Positions 37,267-45,564 of a stretch of 64,000 bases of DNA are shown here, piece after piece. Each line of letters begins with the position of its first letter. Position 1 is the stretch's first letter. The translations under genes and the position numbers were made by a program. The notes below the pieces were generated by a model that did no database searches, was not told the origin of the DNA, and saw only the letters and a list, made by a program, of their open reading frames with translations. Source of the DNA: Atlantibacter hermannii (GTDB lineage Bacteria; Pseudomonadota; Gammaproteobacteria; Enterobacterales; Enterobacteriaceae); contig NZ_JAAATR010000005.1 of the NCBI RefSeq assembly GCF_009907385.1, positions 62,001 to 126,000 of the forward strand. Reading direction: 5' to 3'.

Positions 37267-37349
37267 CAACTGCACATTTTGAAAAATGCCCCTCGACGCA
37301 ACGTGGTTAAATAGCGTTAACGCTTACCGCGACTCATCAGGGGGACATT

Positions 37350-37700
37350 ATGCTGCGCATTCCAGCCGACTGTATTCACACCCGCTCTACGCCTTTCTGG
37401 AACAAAGACACTGCGCCCGCAGGGATTTTCAAACGCCATCTCGATACCGGTACGCGTCCGGGCGTGTATCCACGATTATCGGTGATGCAGGGTGCAGTGA
37501 AATACTACGGGTTCGCCGATGCCGACTGTCCTGAGCCGGATAGCGAGCGCGTGATTAACGCCGGGGAGTTTGGCGTTTTCCCGCCGGAAAAATGGCATTA
37601 CATCGAACTACTCACTGACGACACCTGGTTTAACGTCGACTTTTTCGTCGCCCCTGAGGTGCTGTTAGCGGGCGCAAAACTGCGCAACGTGAAAAAATAA
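37350..37700 (+). CDS. yeaR: YeaR, DUF1971 nitrate/nitrosative-stress protein
   Basis: The 116-residue cupin-like protein matches E. coli YeaR (119 residues) through RSTPFWNKDTAPAGIF and PPEKWHYIE. The family is also related to the N-terminal part of some TehB tellurite-resistance proteins. It is made on nitrate or NO exposure in E. coli; its biochemical role is unknown. A GGGGG ribosome site precedes the ATG, and yoaG follows 10 bases later. Confidence 0.93.
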   Translation: MLRIPADCIHTRSTPFWNKDTAPAGIFKRHLDTGTRPGVYPRLSVMQGAVKYYGFADADCPEPDSERVINAGEFGVFPPEKWHYIELLTDDTWFNVDFFVAPEVLLAGAKLRNVKK

Positions 37701-37710
37701 GGAGTCAATG

Positions 37711-37893
37711 ATGGGCAAGGCAACCTATACCGTAACGGTGACCAATAACAGCAATGGCGTATCAGTGGATTATGAAACCGAAACGCCGATGGCGCTGCTG
37801 GTGCCGGATGTGGCCGCCGAAGTGATTAAAGAACTGGTTAATACCGTGCGCGCCTACGATACCGAAGATGAACACGAGGTCTGCGGCTGGTAA
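37711..37893 (+). CDS. yoaG: YoaG, small DUF1869 protein
   Basis: The 60-residue product is nearly identical to E. coli YoaG (MGKATYTVTVTNNSNGVSVD...). GGAGT at 37701-37705 fits ATG 37711 rather than the ATG at 37708. YoaG is a small dimeric cytosolic protein of unknown role, always in an operon with yeaR. Confidence 0.93.
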   Translation: MGKATYTVTVTNNSNGVSVDYETETPMALLVPDVAAEVIKELVNTVRAYDTEDEHEVCGW

Positions 37894-37957
37894 ATCATTC
37901 ATCCTTTATTTGCGGTGGCGTATACTGCCATTCTGAATGAAATAAAAGGAGATCATG

Positions 37958-38167
37958 ATGTTAGCAGGGTACTTCGACGACAACGACACACCGCAAAACA
38001 AACAGCGTTTACTCGCCGTCGCGGCCGCGCTGGAAATAGCAAAATCCGCCGTGGGCGCAGGCAACGGCATTTCCGGCGCGCGCACGGAATACGATCTGCA
38101 ATCGGTGGCAAGGGAGATCGGTCCGCTGGCGGATGCTATTCAGCAAGCCTTAACACCGGGCAACTAA
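37958..38167 (+). CDS. Small soluble protein of unknown function (69 residues)
   Basis: The gene starts behind AAGGAG at 37946-37951, best spaced for ATG 37958 (37955 also possible). It encodes a helical, acidic protein with no membrane helix (MLAGYFDDNDTPQNKQRLLA...). Codon use is like the core genome. It follows yoaG after 64 bases and may have its own promoter. No family recognised. Confidence 0.7.
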   Translation: MLAGYFDDNDTPQNKQRLLAVAAALEIAKSAVGAGNGISGARTEYDLQSVAREIGPLADAIQQALTPGN

Positions 38168-38189
38168 ACGGATCGGCAGTGAACAAACA

Positions 38190-38230
38190 ACCGGATAGCA
38201 AGTGCATTCGCTGTGCAAGTGTTATCCGGT
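38190..38230. repeat. Inverted repeat ACCGGATA...TATCCGGT
   Basis: ACCGGATA (38190-38197) and TATCCGGT (38223-38230) are exact complements around a 25-base loop, between convergent genes. It resembles an extragenic palindromic element but does not fit the E. coli REP consensus. Confidence 0.5.
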
Positions 38231-38316
38231 GAGTTCCTGTCAAGGCGACGGGAATATTATTCCACTGCGCACTTGATCATGCGCGTCATGCTGTGTTCAG
38301 GGGTGACAGGCTGGAC

Positions 38317-38757
38317 CTACTGATAGCGCATCACAAACCGCGCACGCAGCGTATCGTAAGCCCAGTTATAGAACATGGTGTAAGGCAGGAAAAACAGCAA
38401 AATGCCGATTTCCAGAATAAAAGCCTCAACGTAGCTGATGCCGAGATAAAACGCGGCGATCGACAGACCAATCAAAATAAATACGCCTTCGAAGCCCATG
38501 GCATGAAACAAACGGACCTTAGCCGTACGGGTAACGTGATGAGCAGGCCATAACCGATCAAACATCATGTTATAGATGACGTTCCACATCATCGCTGCCG
38601 TCGCCAGCAGAAGAGTTAACCCACCCATTTCCACCACATTACGCGTCATCAACCATGCCATGACAGGCGCAAGAATTGCGGTTGCCAGCCCTTCAAAGCA
38701 CACTGCATGGAATATCCGTTCTGGTAACGCGCGTTTTTCAGGTAAAACGGTTTGCAT
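38317..38757 (-). CDS. PACE-family multidrug efflux protein (chlorhexidine/acriflavine type)
   Basis: The 146-residue protein has four membrane helices in two paired segments, each beginning with a HAxxFEG motif (FHAVCFEGLAT and FHAMGFEGVFI). This is the signature of the PACE family, whose model member is Acinetobacter AceI. Members export biocides and, natively, short polyamines using the proton gradient. It is divergent from a LysR gene that probably controls it; the AceI/AceR pair has the same layout. Confidence 0.9.
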   Translation of the reverse strand: MQTVLPEKRALPERIFHAVCFEGLATAILAPVMAWLMTRNVVEMGGLTLLLATAAMMWNVIYNMMFDRLWPAHHVTRTAKVRLFHAMGFEGVFILIGLSIAAFYLGISYVEAFILEIGILLFFLPYTMFYNWAYDTLRARFVMRYQ

Positions 38758-38800
38758 AGATTATTGCCTGGTTGTTGAAGTCAAAAGTCATTGCCGGGAA

Positions 38801-38847
38801 TTTTATCGATTTAAATGATATTCTGAAGATAGAATCCATCGATAAAA
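38801..38847. promoter_or_regulatory. Operator candidate between PACE pump and LysR genes
   Basis: TTTTATCGAT (38801-38810) and ATCGATAAAA (38838-38847) are exact reverse complements. Nested inside is ATTC-N8-GAAT (38820-38835). Both share nearly the same centre, in the 100-base gap between divergent genes, which is what a LysR operator should look like. Confidence 0.6.
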
Positions 38848-38857
38848 GCGATACACA

Positions 38858-39727
38858 ATGCGTTATTCCCCTGAGGCGCTGGTGGCCTTTGTTGAAACCG
38901 TATCAACCGGTTCGTTTTCCGGCGCGGCGCGGCGGCTGCGCAAAAGCCAGTCGACAATCAGCACCGCCGTCGCCAATCTGGAAGCGGACCTGGGCGTCCT
39001 GTTATTTGACCGCTCGGCAAGACAGCCGGTATTGACGGAGCAGGGGCATCAGGTGCTGAGTTATGTACAGGCGATCCTCTCCGCCAGCGACAGGCTTGAT
39101 GAGCTCGCGGTCGCTTTGTCGAGCGAAACGGAACCACGGCTGTCATTTGTGCTCTCTGATACGCTCGATCCGGAGGTGCTGGAAGATCTCTGGACGCAGT
39201 TCGACCGCCTCTTTCCTCATACCGAGTTTGAATGCCTGATTGGCGAAAATGAGGATGTTATCGATCTGATTGAAAAGGGGCGCGCGCAGATTGGCCTGAT
39301 AGAGGCGCGGGAACGCTATCCCGGCGATATTGGCGCCAGCCGTTTGCCGTTGCAGAGTCACAGGGGCATTTACGTTGCAGCAACCCATCCGCTGGCCCGG
39401 CGTGAGCAAATCGCTTATGAAGAGCTGAACGCCTGGCGCGAGCTTCGCCTGAATACCTTTCTGGATAAATCCATCAACCTCTATCGGGGGCCGGTCTGGT
39501 CTGCGCCCAACTATCTGCTGCTGTTAAGCATGGCGGTACAGGGTTTTGGCTGGTGCGCATTACCCTGCGCGCTGGTGGATGAATTTGCCAGCCCGCAAAC
39601 GCTGGTGCCGCTACCGATTCCCGGTTGGCCGCAGAGCCTGGCGATTGATGTGCTGTGGAATAAACGCACGCCACCGGGTGTGGCAGGCAGGTGGCTGCGT
39701 CAGTATTTACTGGAAAGAAAAGCATAA
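38858..39727 (+). CDS. LysR-family regulator, divergent from the PACE pump
   Basis: The 289-residue protein has the LysR N-terminal winged HTH (FSGAARRLRKSQSTISTAVA, about residues 18-37) and a typical effector-binding domain. Regulators of this type commonly activate the divergent gene, here a PACE efflux pump, and repress themselves. The inducer is probably the pump's substrate, but nothing in the sequence identifies it. Confidence 0.93.
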   Translation: MRYSPEALVAFVETVSTGSFSGAARRLRKSQSTISTAVANLEADLGVLLFDRSARQPVLTEQGHQVLSYVQAILSASDRLDELAVALSSETEPRLSFVLSDTLDPEVLEDLWTQFDRLFPHTEFECLIGENEDVIDLIEKGRAQIGLIEARERYPGDIGASRLPLQSHRGIYVAATHPLARREQIAYEELNAWRELRLNTFLDKSINLYRGPVWSAPNYLLLLSMAVQGFGWCALPCALVDEFASPQTLVPLPIPGWPQSLAIDVLWNKRTPPGVAGRWLRQYLLERKA

Positions 39728-39734
39728 TAAATAA

Positions 39735-39775
39735 TCGAGCGTTGGATCTCGCGCAATCAACGCTCGACGCTTTTC
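39735..39775 (+). terminator. Terminator of the LysR gene
   Basis: TCGAGCGTTG (39735-39744) and CAACGCTCGA (39758-39767) are perfect complements around a 13-base loop, followed by CGCTTTT. Confidence 0.75.
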
Positions 39776-39805
39776 TGCCCTTTATATTTCAGACAAAAAT
39801 AACGC

Positions 39806-40210
39806 TTATTGTTGAAGCGGACTGATACCGTAAGGACATATTTTAAATAAACAACGCTCAGCGCGGGCACATTCGCAAGAAAGAAGGGCATCATTGCCCG
39901 GACAGCGCATTGTCGATTTAAACGTATTCCAGAGTACGGGGTTAAAAGGGAAGGCGTGAATAATTTCAATGTTTCTGGCACGACCATTAATATTAATACC
40001 GAAATAACCTGTGTTGAGACTATTTCCGGTGCGTATAAAATAGCTGCCTTTATACCATAATATAAGTTTTAAATTTCTGGCGCTTGATACTAAGGCGAAA
40101 TATGTGCCAGTTGAAGGGCAAACCAACTGCTTCTCTACAACCCATTCCATGAGAAAATAATGCTCCTGTGGTGTACTGTCATTTATGCAGTCGCGTTTCG
40201 AAACTGCCAT
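39806..40210 (-). CDS. AT-rich orphan gene, 134-residue Cys-containing protein
   Basis: The frame encodes a soluble 134-residue protein with seven or eight cysteines, several clustered at the C-terminus (CECARAERCLFKICP). Base composition is clearly AT-richer than the neighbours, which suggests recent transfer. It has no signal peptide or membrane helix. The ribosome site is weak (AATATTG before the ATG). I recognise no family and it could be an accidental frame. Confidence 0.5.
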   Translation of the reverse strand: MAVSKRDCINDSTPQEHYFLMEWVVEKQLVCPSTGTYFALVSSARNLKLILWYKGSYFIRTGNSLNTGYFGININGRARNIEIIHAFPFNPVLWNTFKSTMRCPGNDALLSCECARAERCLFKICPYGISPLQQ

Positions 40211-40579
40211 TCAATATTAGCAAACGAAATGTTCTTGTCTAATAAAAATATGAAAAAAATCTCATTAAACTAAATTTTAATTTTCATTACGATACTTTTC
40301 ATTTTATTACCTCTTGATAAATAAAGATATTTAAGAGGGTTGTTGTATCTTGATACCCCTGGGGATTATTTTGCGGCTATTATTCCCCCGAAGAATCAGT
40401 GAATAATGGTAATAGTCAGCGCTGTTTGCGCTCCCTTTTGATGGCATCGCATGAAAAGGGGCCGAATAAAATCACGATCCAAAAGTCTTTAATAAGTGAG
40501 TAATTAAAGACCGATTTTTCGAAAACTTTGTCTATCGCTTTCAGGCTGCGTCATTTTAGCGGACGATGTAGCCTCATGG
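40211..40579. other. AT-rich gap without a recognisable gene
   Basis: This 369-base stretch holds two hairpins but no convincing frame. CCCTTTT pairs with AAAAGGG around 40433-40460, and GTCTTTAAT (40485-40493) pairs with ATTAAAGAC (40503-40511), followed by CGATTTTT. An untranslated small RNA is possible but I recognise none. Confidence 0.4.
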
Positions 40580-40735
40580 TTACAGCGCCAGGCCAATCAC
40601 CGCATTGACCACCGTTGAGGCCATCATGACGCCGCCGACGATAAAAAAAGCACGGTTTTTCCGGGTCGCGCCCAGGGTCAGTAAAACAACGGCTGTCGCA
40701 AAAAACGGGATGGCGATGATGCTGAAGGTGTTCAT
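40580..40735 (-). CDS. Small two-helix membrane protein (51 residues)
   Basis: From ATG 40735, behind AGGGAA, the frame encodes MNTFSIIAIPFFATAVVLLT and then a second hydrophobic stretch (FFIVGGVMMASTVVNAVIGL), separated by a basic turn GATRKNR. That is a typical small inner-membrane hairpin protein. A longer reading from 40900 has no ribosome site. Function unknown; it is divergent from the Hsp20 gene. Confidence 0.65.
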   Translation of the reverse strand: MNTFSIIAIPFFATAVVLLTLGATRKNRAFFIVGGVMMASTVVNAVIGLAL

Positions 40736-40858
40736 GATTTTCCCTGTACATTTTTTCAATTGATTAATGACAGAATAGGGACGCTGCGGCACCCCATTCA
40801 ACTCTCTTTTCTTGTAGGCGCCGGGCAGCTTGTTCAGGAAATTTTTTTCATTGCCCCC

Positions 40859-40886
40859 CTTGAAACCGCCGTCGGCGATCCTATTT
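40859..40886 (+). promoter_or_regulatory. sigma-32 (heat-shock) promoter of the Hsp20 gene
   Basis: CTTGAAA (40859-40865) is a perfect sigma-32 -35 box. After a 14-base spacer, CCTATTT (40880-40886) approximates the CCCCATNT -10 box. It lies 69 bases before an Hsp20 gene, which fits heat induction. Confidence 0.7.
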
Positions 40887-40954
40887 TTAGTATCGGACAA
40901 GCCACGCTTGCCTTTAACTTGAGCTTTTGAATTGATGATTCAGGAGGTTAACTT

Positions 40955-41425
40955 ATGGCACTCAGAACCTTGTCAGCCTTCCCGGGCTTAGCTGACTCTG
41001 TGTTTAGCGATCGCTTTAACCGTATCGATCGGCTTTTTAGCCAGTTAACGGGGGATACGCCCGTTTCCGCATCACCCGCTTACGATTTGAAAAAAGTAGA
41101 CGGGAATCACTATCTGCTTACCTTAAGCGTACCCGGCTGGAAAGAAGATGAGCTTGAAATTGAAACGGTGGGCGGCAACCTTCATGTCTCGGGTAAACGT
41201 TCGGCCAGCGAGTCGGAGAGCGAAGAGGGCTGGATTTACCGCGGCATCCGACGCGCCGATTTTCGCCTGAGCTTCTCATTACCTGAATTCGCGAAGGTCG
41301 ATAATGCGAAACTGGATAGCGGGCTGTTATACGTTTCCATTTATCAGGAAATCCCGGAAAGCGAAAAGCCGCGTAAAATCGCCATTGAAAATTCGCAGCA
41401 GGTCATCGAGCATAAAGCCTCATAA
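40955..41425 (+). CDS. Hsp20/alpha-crystallin small heat-shock protein
   Basis: The 156-residue protein has an alpha-crystallin domain (about residues 38-135) with YLLTLSVPGWKEDELEIE and the SGLLYVSIYQEIPE strand. It ends in a short tail with KIAIE, close to the IxI/V motif of IbpA and IbpB. It should hold unfolded proteins for refolding by DnaK/ClpB. It is distinct enough from IbpA/B to be an extra chaperone. AGGAGG precedes the ATG. Confidence 0.9.
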   Translation: MALRTLSAFPGLADSVFSDRFNRIDRLFSQLTGDTPVSASPAYDLKKVDGNHYLLTLSVPGWKEDELEIETVGGNLHVSGKRSASESESEEGWIYRGIRRADFRLSFSLPEFAKVDNAKLDSGLLYVSIYQEIPESEKPRKIAIENSQQVIEHKAS

Positions 41426-41447
41426 TGGCATCGTCATTGACTGTGTA

Positions 41448-41477
41448 AAGGCCCACTTCGGTGGGCCTTATTGTTTT
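41448..41477 (+). terminator. Terminator of the Hsp20 gene
   Basis: AAGGCCCAC (41448-41456) and GTGGGCCTT (41461-41469) are joined by a stable TTCG loop and followed by ATTGTTTT. Confidence 0.9.
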
Positions 41478-41532
41478 CCGTTGAGAAGCCTTTGCCAGCT
41501 GCTATAAATAACATGATGCGAGGAGGCAACTG

Positions 41533-42129
41533 ATGACCCTGATTCATTCGCTGCAAGCTGAGGGCGGGTACTGGATTAACCCACCCGATATTTATTGCCT
41601 GGAAAATGGACACCTGGCCTTTACCACACACGCTGACACGGACTTCTGGGCGCGCACGTATTATGGTTTTCAGCGCCATAGCGGTCACGCGTATGGATTT
41701 TATGTCGAAGGGGAATTTACTCTCCAGGTAAAAGTCAGGGCTGAATTTACCCATCTTTATGACCAGGCCGGCATCTTTATTCTGGACGATGAAGAACGCT
41801 GGGTTAAGGCGGGTATTGAGTTTAATGACGAGCAACCCGCTATCAGCAGCGTGGTCACGCGTGGCACATCGGACTGGGCAACCGGTCTGTTCACGGGCGA
41901 TCCTGGCACATTCTGGATGCGCGCTACCCTGAAAAACGAAGCATTGCGCATCCAGTATTCCGCAGACGGTAAAACGTGGCCGCTGCTGAGGCTGTGCCAC
42001 TGGCCGGAATGTCAAAAGCGATTTGTAGGCGTCATGGCATGTACGCCGGAGAGGCAGGGACTGGAGGTCGCTTTCGGCGATTTTTCCCTCGGTAAACCCT
42101 CCGACAAGCCGCTACACGACCTTTCCTGA
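41533..42129 (+). CDS. DUF1349 concanavalin-like beta-sandwich protein
   Basis: The 198-residue protein matches the DUF1349 family: a jelly-roll fold with FTTHADTDFWARTYYGF, an AGIFILDDEERWVKAGIEFND core, and CPEG-like end motifs. AGGAGG at 41521-41526 supports the start. The family is related to carbohydrate-binding sandwiches, but no activity is established. No signal peptide, so cytosolic. Confidence 0.88.
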   Translation: MTLIHSLQAEGGYWINPPDIYCLENGHLAFTTHADTDFWARTYYGFQRHSGHAYGFYVEGEFTLQVKVRAEFTHLYDQAGIFILDDEERWVKAGIEFNDEQPAISSVVTRGTSDWATGLFTGDPGTFWMRATLKNEALRIQYSADGKTWPLLRLCHWPECQKRFVGVMACTPERQGLEVAFGDFSLGKPSDKPLHDLS

Positions 42130-42308
42130 GGGAAATTTCCGGCCATTTATCGCGCTTTTATTCCGCTATTTCCTGCCATTCTCCGTTGAGGCCATCACTT
42201 AACCTGTGGTCTGGCACTATACTGACCATAACCGTTGTCATTTTCATACGAAACCGCGCACGGTTGATTATCTGGCACAACCTCATCCACGAGCACCAGG
42301 AGAGTAAA

Positions 42309-42890
42309 ATGCAAAAGCGTAAGACCTTGAAAAGTCTGCTCGCCATTTCGGCAATCGCAGCGATGTTCAGCACCGTCAGCGTGCAGGCCCAGACGCAGAC
42401 CAACGCCGCGCAGAATAGCACCGCAGGCCAGACCGCATCGAACGCCAGACTCAGCGCTGACGATGAAAAAGCGTTAAAGGACATGGCGCAGGCCAATATC
42501 AATGAAGTCGCCGCCGCCAGAATCGCGCTGCAAAAGGCCCAAAGTAGCGAAGTCAAAGCCTTCGCTCAGAAGATGATCGAAGACCACGGCAGTGCCCTGA
42601 CTAAAGTGCAGGCGGTTGCCGGGCAAAAAGGCGTGTCGCTGCCGACTGAGCCGGACGCCATGCACAAAGAGATGGCCGCGAAGCTTGAACAGCAGACTGG
42701 CGATGCCTTTGACAAGATGTACATGGAAAACGCGGGCACCAAAGATCATGAAATGGTGCTGTCGAAACTGAAGAGTGATGCACAGAATATCAAGGATCCC
42801 GATGTGAAGGCCCTGGCCGATGCACATACGCCCATCGTTGAGCAGCACCTGAAATCAGCTCAGCAGATGTCGATGCAATCAGGCAAGTAA
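42309..42890 (+). CDS. DUF4142 periplasmic ferritin-like helical protein
   Basis: From ATG 42309 (behind AGGAGAG) the 193-residue product has a signal peptide with a cut after VQA (about residue 27). A Gln/Asn/Thr linker follows, then an all-helical DUF4142 domain. The domain starts with LSADDEKALKDMAQANINEV and carries MIEDHGSAL and DHEMV motifs. The fold resembles ferritin-like bundles. It is expected in the periplasm, possibly for stress tolerance; function is not defined. Confidence 0.88.
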   Translation: MQKRKTLKSLLAISAIAAMFSTVSVQAQTQTNAAQNSTAGQTASNARLSADDEKALKDMAQANINEVAAARIALQKAQSSEVKAFAQKMIEDHGSALTKVQAVAGQKGVSLPTEPDAMHKEMAAKLEQQTGDAFDKMYMENAGTKDHEMVLSKLKSDAQNIKDPDVKALADAHTPIVEQHLKSAQQMSMQSGK

Positions 42891-43239
42891 ACAGGCTGTT
42901 GGGCGGATAACAACCCCTGATATTCATGCTGTGTGATAACAACGGGAATTGACCCGAGCCGCCGTTCGACAGGCTGCGCGGCGTAACTAATGCGAAGGAT
43001 CGCACCTGACAGGCAGTCGGTTGCTTCAACCTTATAGCCTTACAGACATAACCGTGAATTTACGATGCCCTGTACACAGAGTTTTACCCCCATTTCCCTG
43101 TAAAAACAGCCTTTACCGGAAAGGCTGAACATGATGGCAGGCTCTGTGCGTCATCTGTCCGGATATCGACAGTACGAGCCGCCTCCTTCATCCCTGAGAG
43201 GAGGCGCTGAGGGTCAGGCCTTATAACATTGAGCAGGCG
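42891..43239. other. Gap between DUF4142 gene and arsC
   Basis: This 349-base stretch contains no credible gene. It holds the arsC terminator (43102-43127) and a second hairpin, CGCCTCCT (43180-43187) with AGGAGGCG (43199-43206), which lies close to the arsC stop but lacks a T tract. Confidence 0.6.
43102..43127 (-). terminator. Terminator of the arsRBC operon
   Basis: CAGCCTTT and AAAGGCTG (43107-43114 and 43120-43127) form an eight-pair stem. Read on the minus strand it is followed by five T, about 110 bases after the arsC stop. Confidence 0.82.
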
Positions 43240-43662
43240 CTAAACTCGCTTCCCTGCTTCGTTAACCACTTTTTCCCCATCCTCTTTTGTAAACGCCCCT
43301 TTTTGATCATCGGGGAGAATATCCAGCACCTTTTCTGACGGGCGGCATAAACGTGTGCCAAGCGGTGTGACTACCACCGGACGATTGATCAGGATCGGAT
43401 ACTGAAGCATAAAATCGATTAATTGCGCATCGGAAAATGCGTCTTCATCAAGCCCCAGTTGTTCATATGGTTCAACGTTGTTACGCAGTAACGCGCGCAC
43501 CGTAATTCCCATATCTGAGATGAGTTTAATGAGTTCATTGCGGGACGGCGGTGTATCAAGGTAATAAATGATAGTGGGTTCGTTACCGCTGTTACGGATC
43601 ATCTCCAGCGTGTTACGTGAGGTGCCGCAGGCCGGGTTGTGATAGATGGTAATGTTGCTCAT
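43240..43662 (-). CDS. arsC: ArsC, glutaredoxin-linked arsenate reductase
   Basis: ArsC reduces arsenate to arsenite using glutathione and glutaredoxin. The 140-residue product (E. coli 141) has the catalytic cysteine C12 in NPACGTSRNT and the arsenate-binding arginines further on, including RPVVVTPLGTRLCRP. It is the last gene of arsRBC, 12 bases after arsB. Confidence 0.97.
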   Translation of the reverse strand: MSNITIYHNPACGTSRNTLEMIRNSGNEPTIIYYLDTPPSRNELIKLISDMGITVRALLRNNVEPYEQLGLDEDAFSDAQLIDFMLQYPILINRPVVVTPLGTRLCRPSEKVLDILPDDQKGAFTKEDGEKVVNEAGKRV

Positions 43663-43674
43663 AATATTTTCTCT

Positions 43675-44964
43675 TTACAAAGTGATCGAGAGCCGCCACG
43701 CCAGCGCGGCCAGCGTAACAAACAGCACAGGCAGGGTCATTATGACGCCGGTGCGAAAATAATATCCCCAGCTAATGGTTATCTTTTTCTGTGAAAGAAC
43801 ATGCAACCACAACAAGGTGGCAAGACTGCCAATTGGGGTGATTTTCGGGCCCAAATCACAGCCGATCACATTGGCATAAATCATCGCCGCTTTGATGACG
43901 CCGTCCGCGGTGCTCCCGTCAATTGACAGCGCGCCAATCAGCACCGTAGGCATATTGTTCATCACTGACGACAGAAAGGCCGCCAGGAAACCCGTGCCGA
44001 ACGTTGCGGTCCATAATCCTTTTTCCGCCAACAGATTCAGGACGTCTGAAAGATACGCCGTTAATCCGGCATTGCGCAGGCCGTAGACAACCAGGTACAT
44101 ACCCAACGAGAAAATAACAATCTGCCAGGGTGCGCCACGGAGCACTTTTCCGGTGTTAATGGCATGGCCTTTTTTCGCCACCACAAACAACACCGTTGTG
44201 CCAACGGCGGCTATCGCGCTGACCGGGATCCCCAGCGGTTCAAGAACAAAGAATCCGATAAGCAGAAACAGCAGAACAATCCGGCCCGCCCGGAATGTCG
44301 CCGGATCCTTTATCGCACTGGCGGGGGGCTTGAGTCGGGAAACATCATACGTGGCCGGAATCTCCCTGCGAAAGAAGAGATGCAGCATAACCAGCGTTGC
44401 CGCAATGGCAGCCAGATCCACCGGAACCATGACGGAGGCGTACTGCGTAAATCCCAGACCGAAGAAATCGGCCGAGACGATATTCACCAGATTAGAAACA
44501 ATAAGCGGCAGACTGGCGGTATCCGCGATAAAGCCGGCGGCCATTACAAAGGCCAGTGTGGTGCCCTGGCTGAACCCCAGTGCGAGAAGCATGGCGATCA
44601 CTATCGGCGTCAGAATAAGCGCGGCGCCGTCATTGGCAAACAGCGCAGCAACAGCCGCGCCCAGCAGAACTATCCAGGTAAACAGTAACCGTCCGCTCCC
44701 GTTACCCCATCGGGAGACATGCAGTGCAGCCCATTCAAAGAAGCCCGATTCATCGAGTAACAGGCTGATGATGATCACTGCGATAAACGCGGCCGTCGCG
44801 TTCCAGACAATATTCCAGACCACGGGAATATCACTGAGGTGGATAACGCCTGAAGCCAGCGCCAGCACGGCCCCGATGCTCGCGCTCCAGCCGATACTGA
44901 GGCCTTTCGGTTGCCAAATAACCAGCAACAATGTCAGTAAAAAAATACTCCCTGCCAGTAACAT
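43675..44964 (-). CDS. arsB: ArsB, arsenite/antimonite efflux antiporter
   Basis: ArsB exports arsenite from the cytoplasm in exchange for protons. From ATG 44964 the 429-residue product equals E. coli ArsB and has 12 membrane helices of the ion-transporter superfamily. Conserved segments include [21 protein letters not shown] rejected the frame's earlier ATGs, because GGAG lies seven bases before 44964 and E. coli ArsB starts MLLAG. Confidence 0.96.
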   Translation of the reverse strand: MLLAGSIFLLTLLLVIWQPKGLSIGWSASIGAVLALASGVIHLSDIPVVWNIVWNATAAFIAVIIISLLLDESGFFEWAALHVSRWGNGSGRLLFTWIVLLGAAVAALFANDGAALILTPIVIAMLLALGFSQGTTLAFVMAAGFIADTASLPLIVSNLVNIVSADFFGLGFTQYASVMVPVDLAAIAATLVMLHLFFRREIPATYDVSRLKPPASAIKDPATFRAGRIVLLFLLIGFFVLEPLGIPVSAIAAVGTTVLFVVAKKGHAINTGKVLRGAPWQIVIFSLGMYLVVYGLRNAGLTAYLSDVLNLLAEKGLWTATFGTGFLAAFLSSVMNNMPTVLIGALSIDGSTADGVIKAAMIYANVIGCDLGPKITPIGSLATLLWLHVLSQKKITISWGYYFRTGVIMTLPVLFVTLAALAWRLSITL

Positions 44965-45008
44965 TCTGAACTCCATCATATCTGTTTTTGTGTATGTGAC
45001 TTGTCGGC

Positions 45009-45329
45009 TCAGCAGGCAGCGCAGGCCGATTTTGCCAGACATTTACGCACATCTTCCCGCAGGCACTGCCAGGATGCCGCGATCGTCTCAGCTGCCCATG
45101 CCGGTATGTGGGGTGACAGGCGGTAGTGGATCCACTTGCCTTCACGGCGGTCCAGAACCAGCCCGGCTTCACGCAGTATGGCCATGTGGCGTGAGATTTT
45201 AGGCTGTGAACCCGCAGTAGCCGCGCAGATATCGCAGACGCACAGTTCGCCGGCCTCCCGGAGAAGCATGACAATGGCAAGACGAGTTTCATCCGACAGG
45301 ATTTTGAAAAGTTGAACAGGTTGTAACAT
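45009..45329 (-). CDS. arsR: ArsR, arsenite-responsive repressor
   Basis: ArsR is an ArsR/SmtB winged-helix repressor released by As(III) or Sb(III). From ATG 45329 the product is 106 residues with the sensing cysteines in [10 protein letters not shown] and the recognition helix [20 protein letters not shown] precedes the start. The C-terminus is shorter than E. coli's 117 residues. It heads the arsRBC operon; no arsD or arsA is present. Confidence 0.95.
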   Translation of the reverse strand: MLQPVQLFKILSDETRLAIVMLLREAGELCVCDICAATAGSQPKISRHMAILREAGLVLDRREGKWIHYRLSPHIPAWAAETIAASWQCLREDVRKCLAKSACAAC

Positions 45330-45353
45330 TCCTGACTCCGCGCCCTTGAGATT

Positions 45354-45375
45354 ACATATATGATAAAGCATATGT
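45354..45375. promoter_or_regulatory. ArsR operator candidate
   Basis: ACATAT (45354-45359) and ATATGT (45370-45375) form an inverted repeat with a ten-base centre, 25 bases before the arsR start. E. coli ArsR protects a similar imperfect dyad in its promoter. Confidence 0.6.
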
Positions 45376-45501
45376 GTTGCGTTTAACATCATCCCTCGCT
45401 TTTGAGGAGAAAAAGGGCACACATTCCTGTCCTGAACGTATCCCATTACTCTTCTGAATCCACGCAATCACACAAATTTTACAATCACTTGCCGATTCTG
45501 T

Positions 45502-45521
45502 TACTATACCCCCCTATAGTA
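45502..45521. promoter_or_regulatory. FrmR/RcnR-type operator with promoter, at the prophage edge
   Basis: TACTATA-CCCCCC-TATAGTA at 45502-45521 has perfect seven-base arms around six C, the hallmark of FrmR and RcnR operators. TTTACA (45478-45483) and TACTAT (45502-45507), 18 bases apart, form a rightward promoter that the operator overlaps. No regulator gene follows: 44 bases later the integrase gene ends. Probably the prophage separated this promoter from frmR or a relative, which should lie beyond the right edge. Confidence 0.7.
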
Positions 45522-45564
45522 CTGTTGATGTGTCATAACCTCCTGATTTTTAACGGTTATTTTA

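Noticed and set aside
36630-37350. sRNA RydC, which lies next to cybB in E. coli
   Set aside because: Neither gap beside cybB contains the RydC pseudoknot sequence.
40551-40900. Longer minus-strand frames of 66 and 106 codons over the small membrane-protein gene
   Set aside because: The 66-codon frame is out of register with the hydrophobic protein, and the 106-codon version starts without a ribosome site; the 51-residue reading from 40735 explains the region better.
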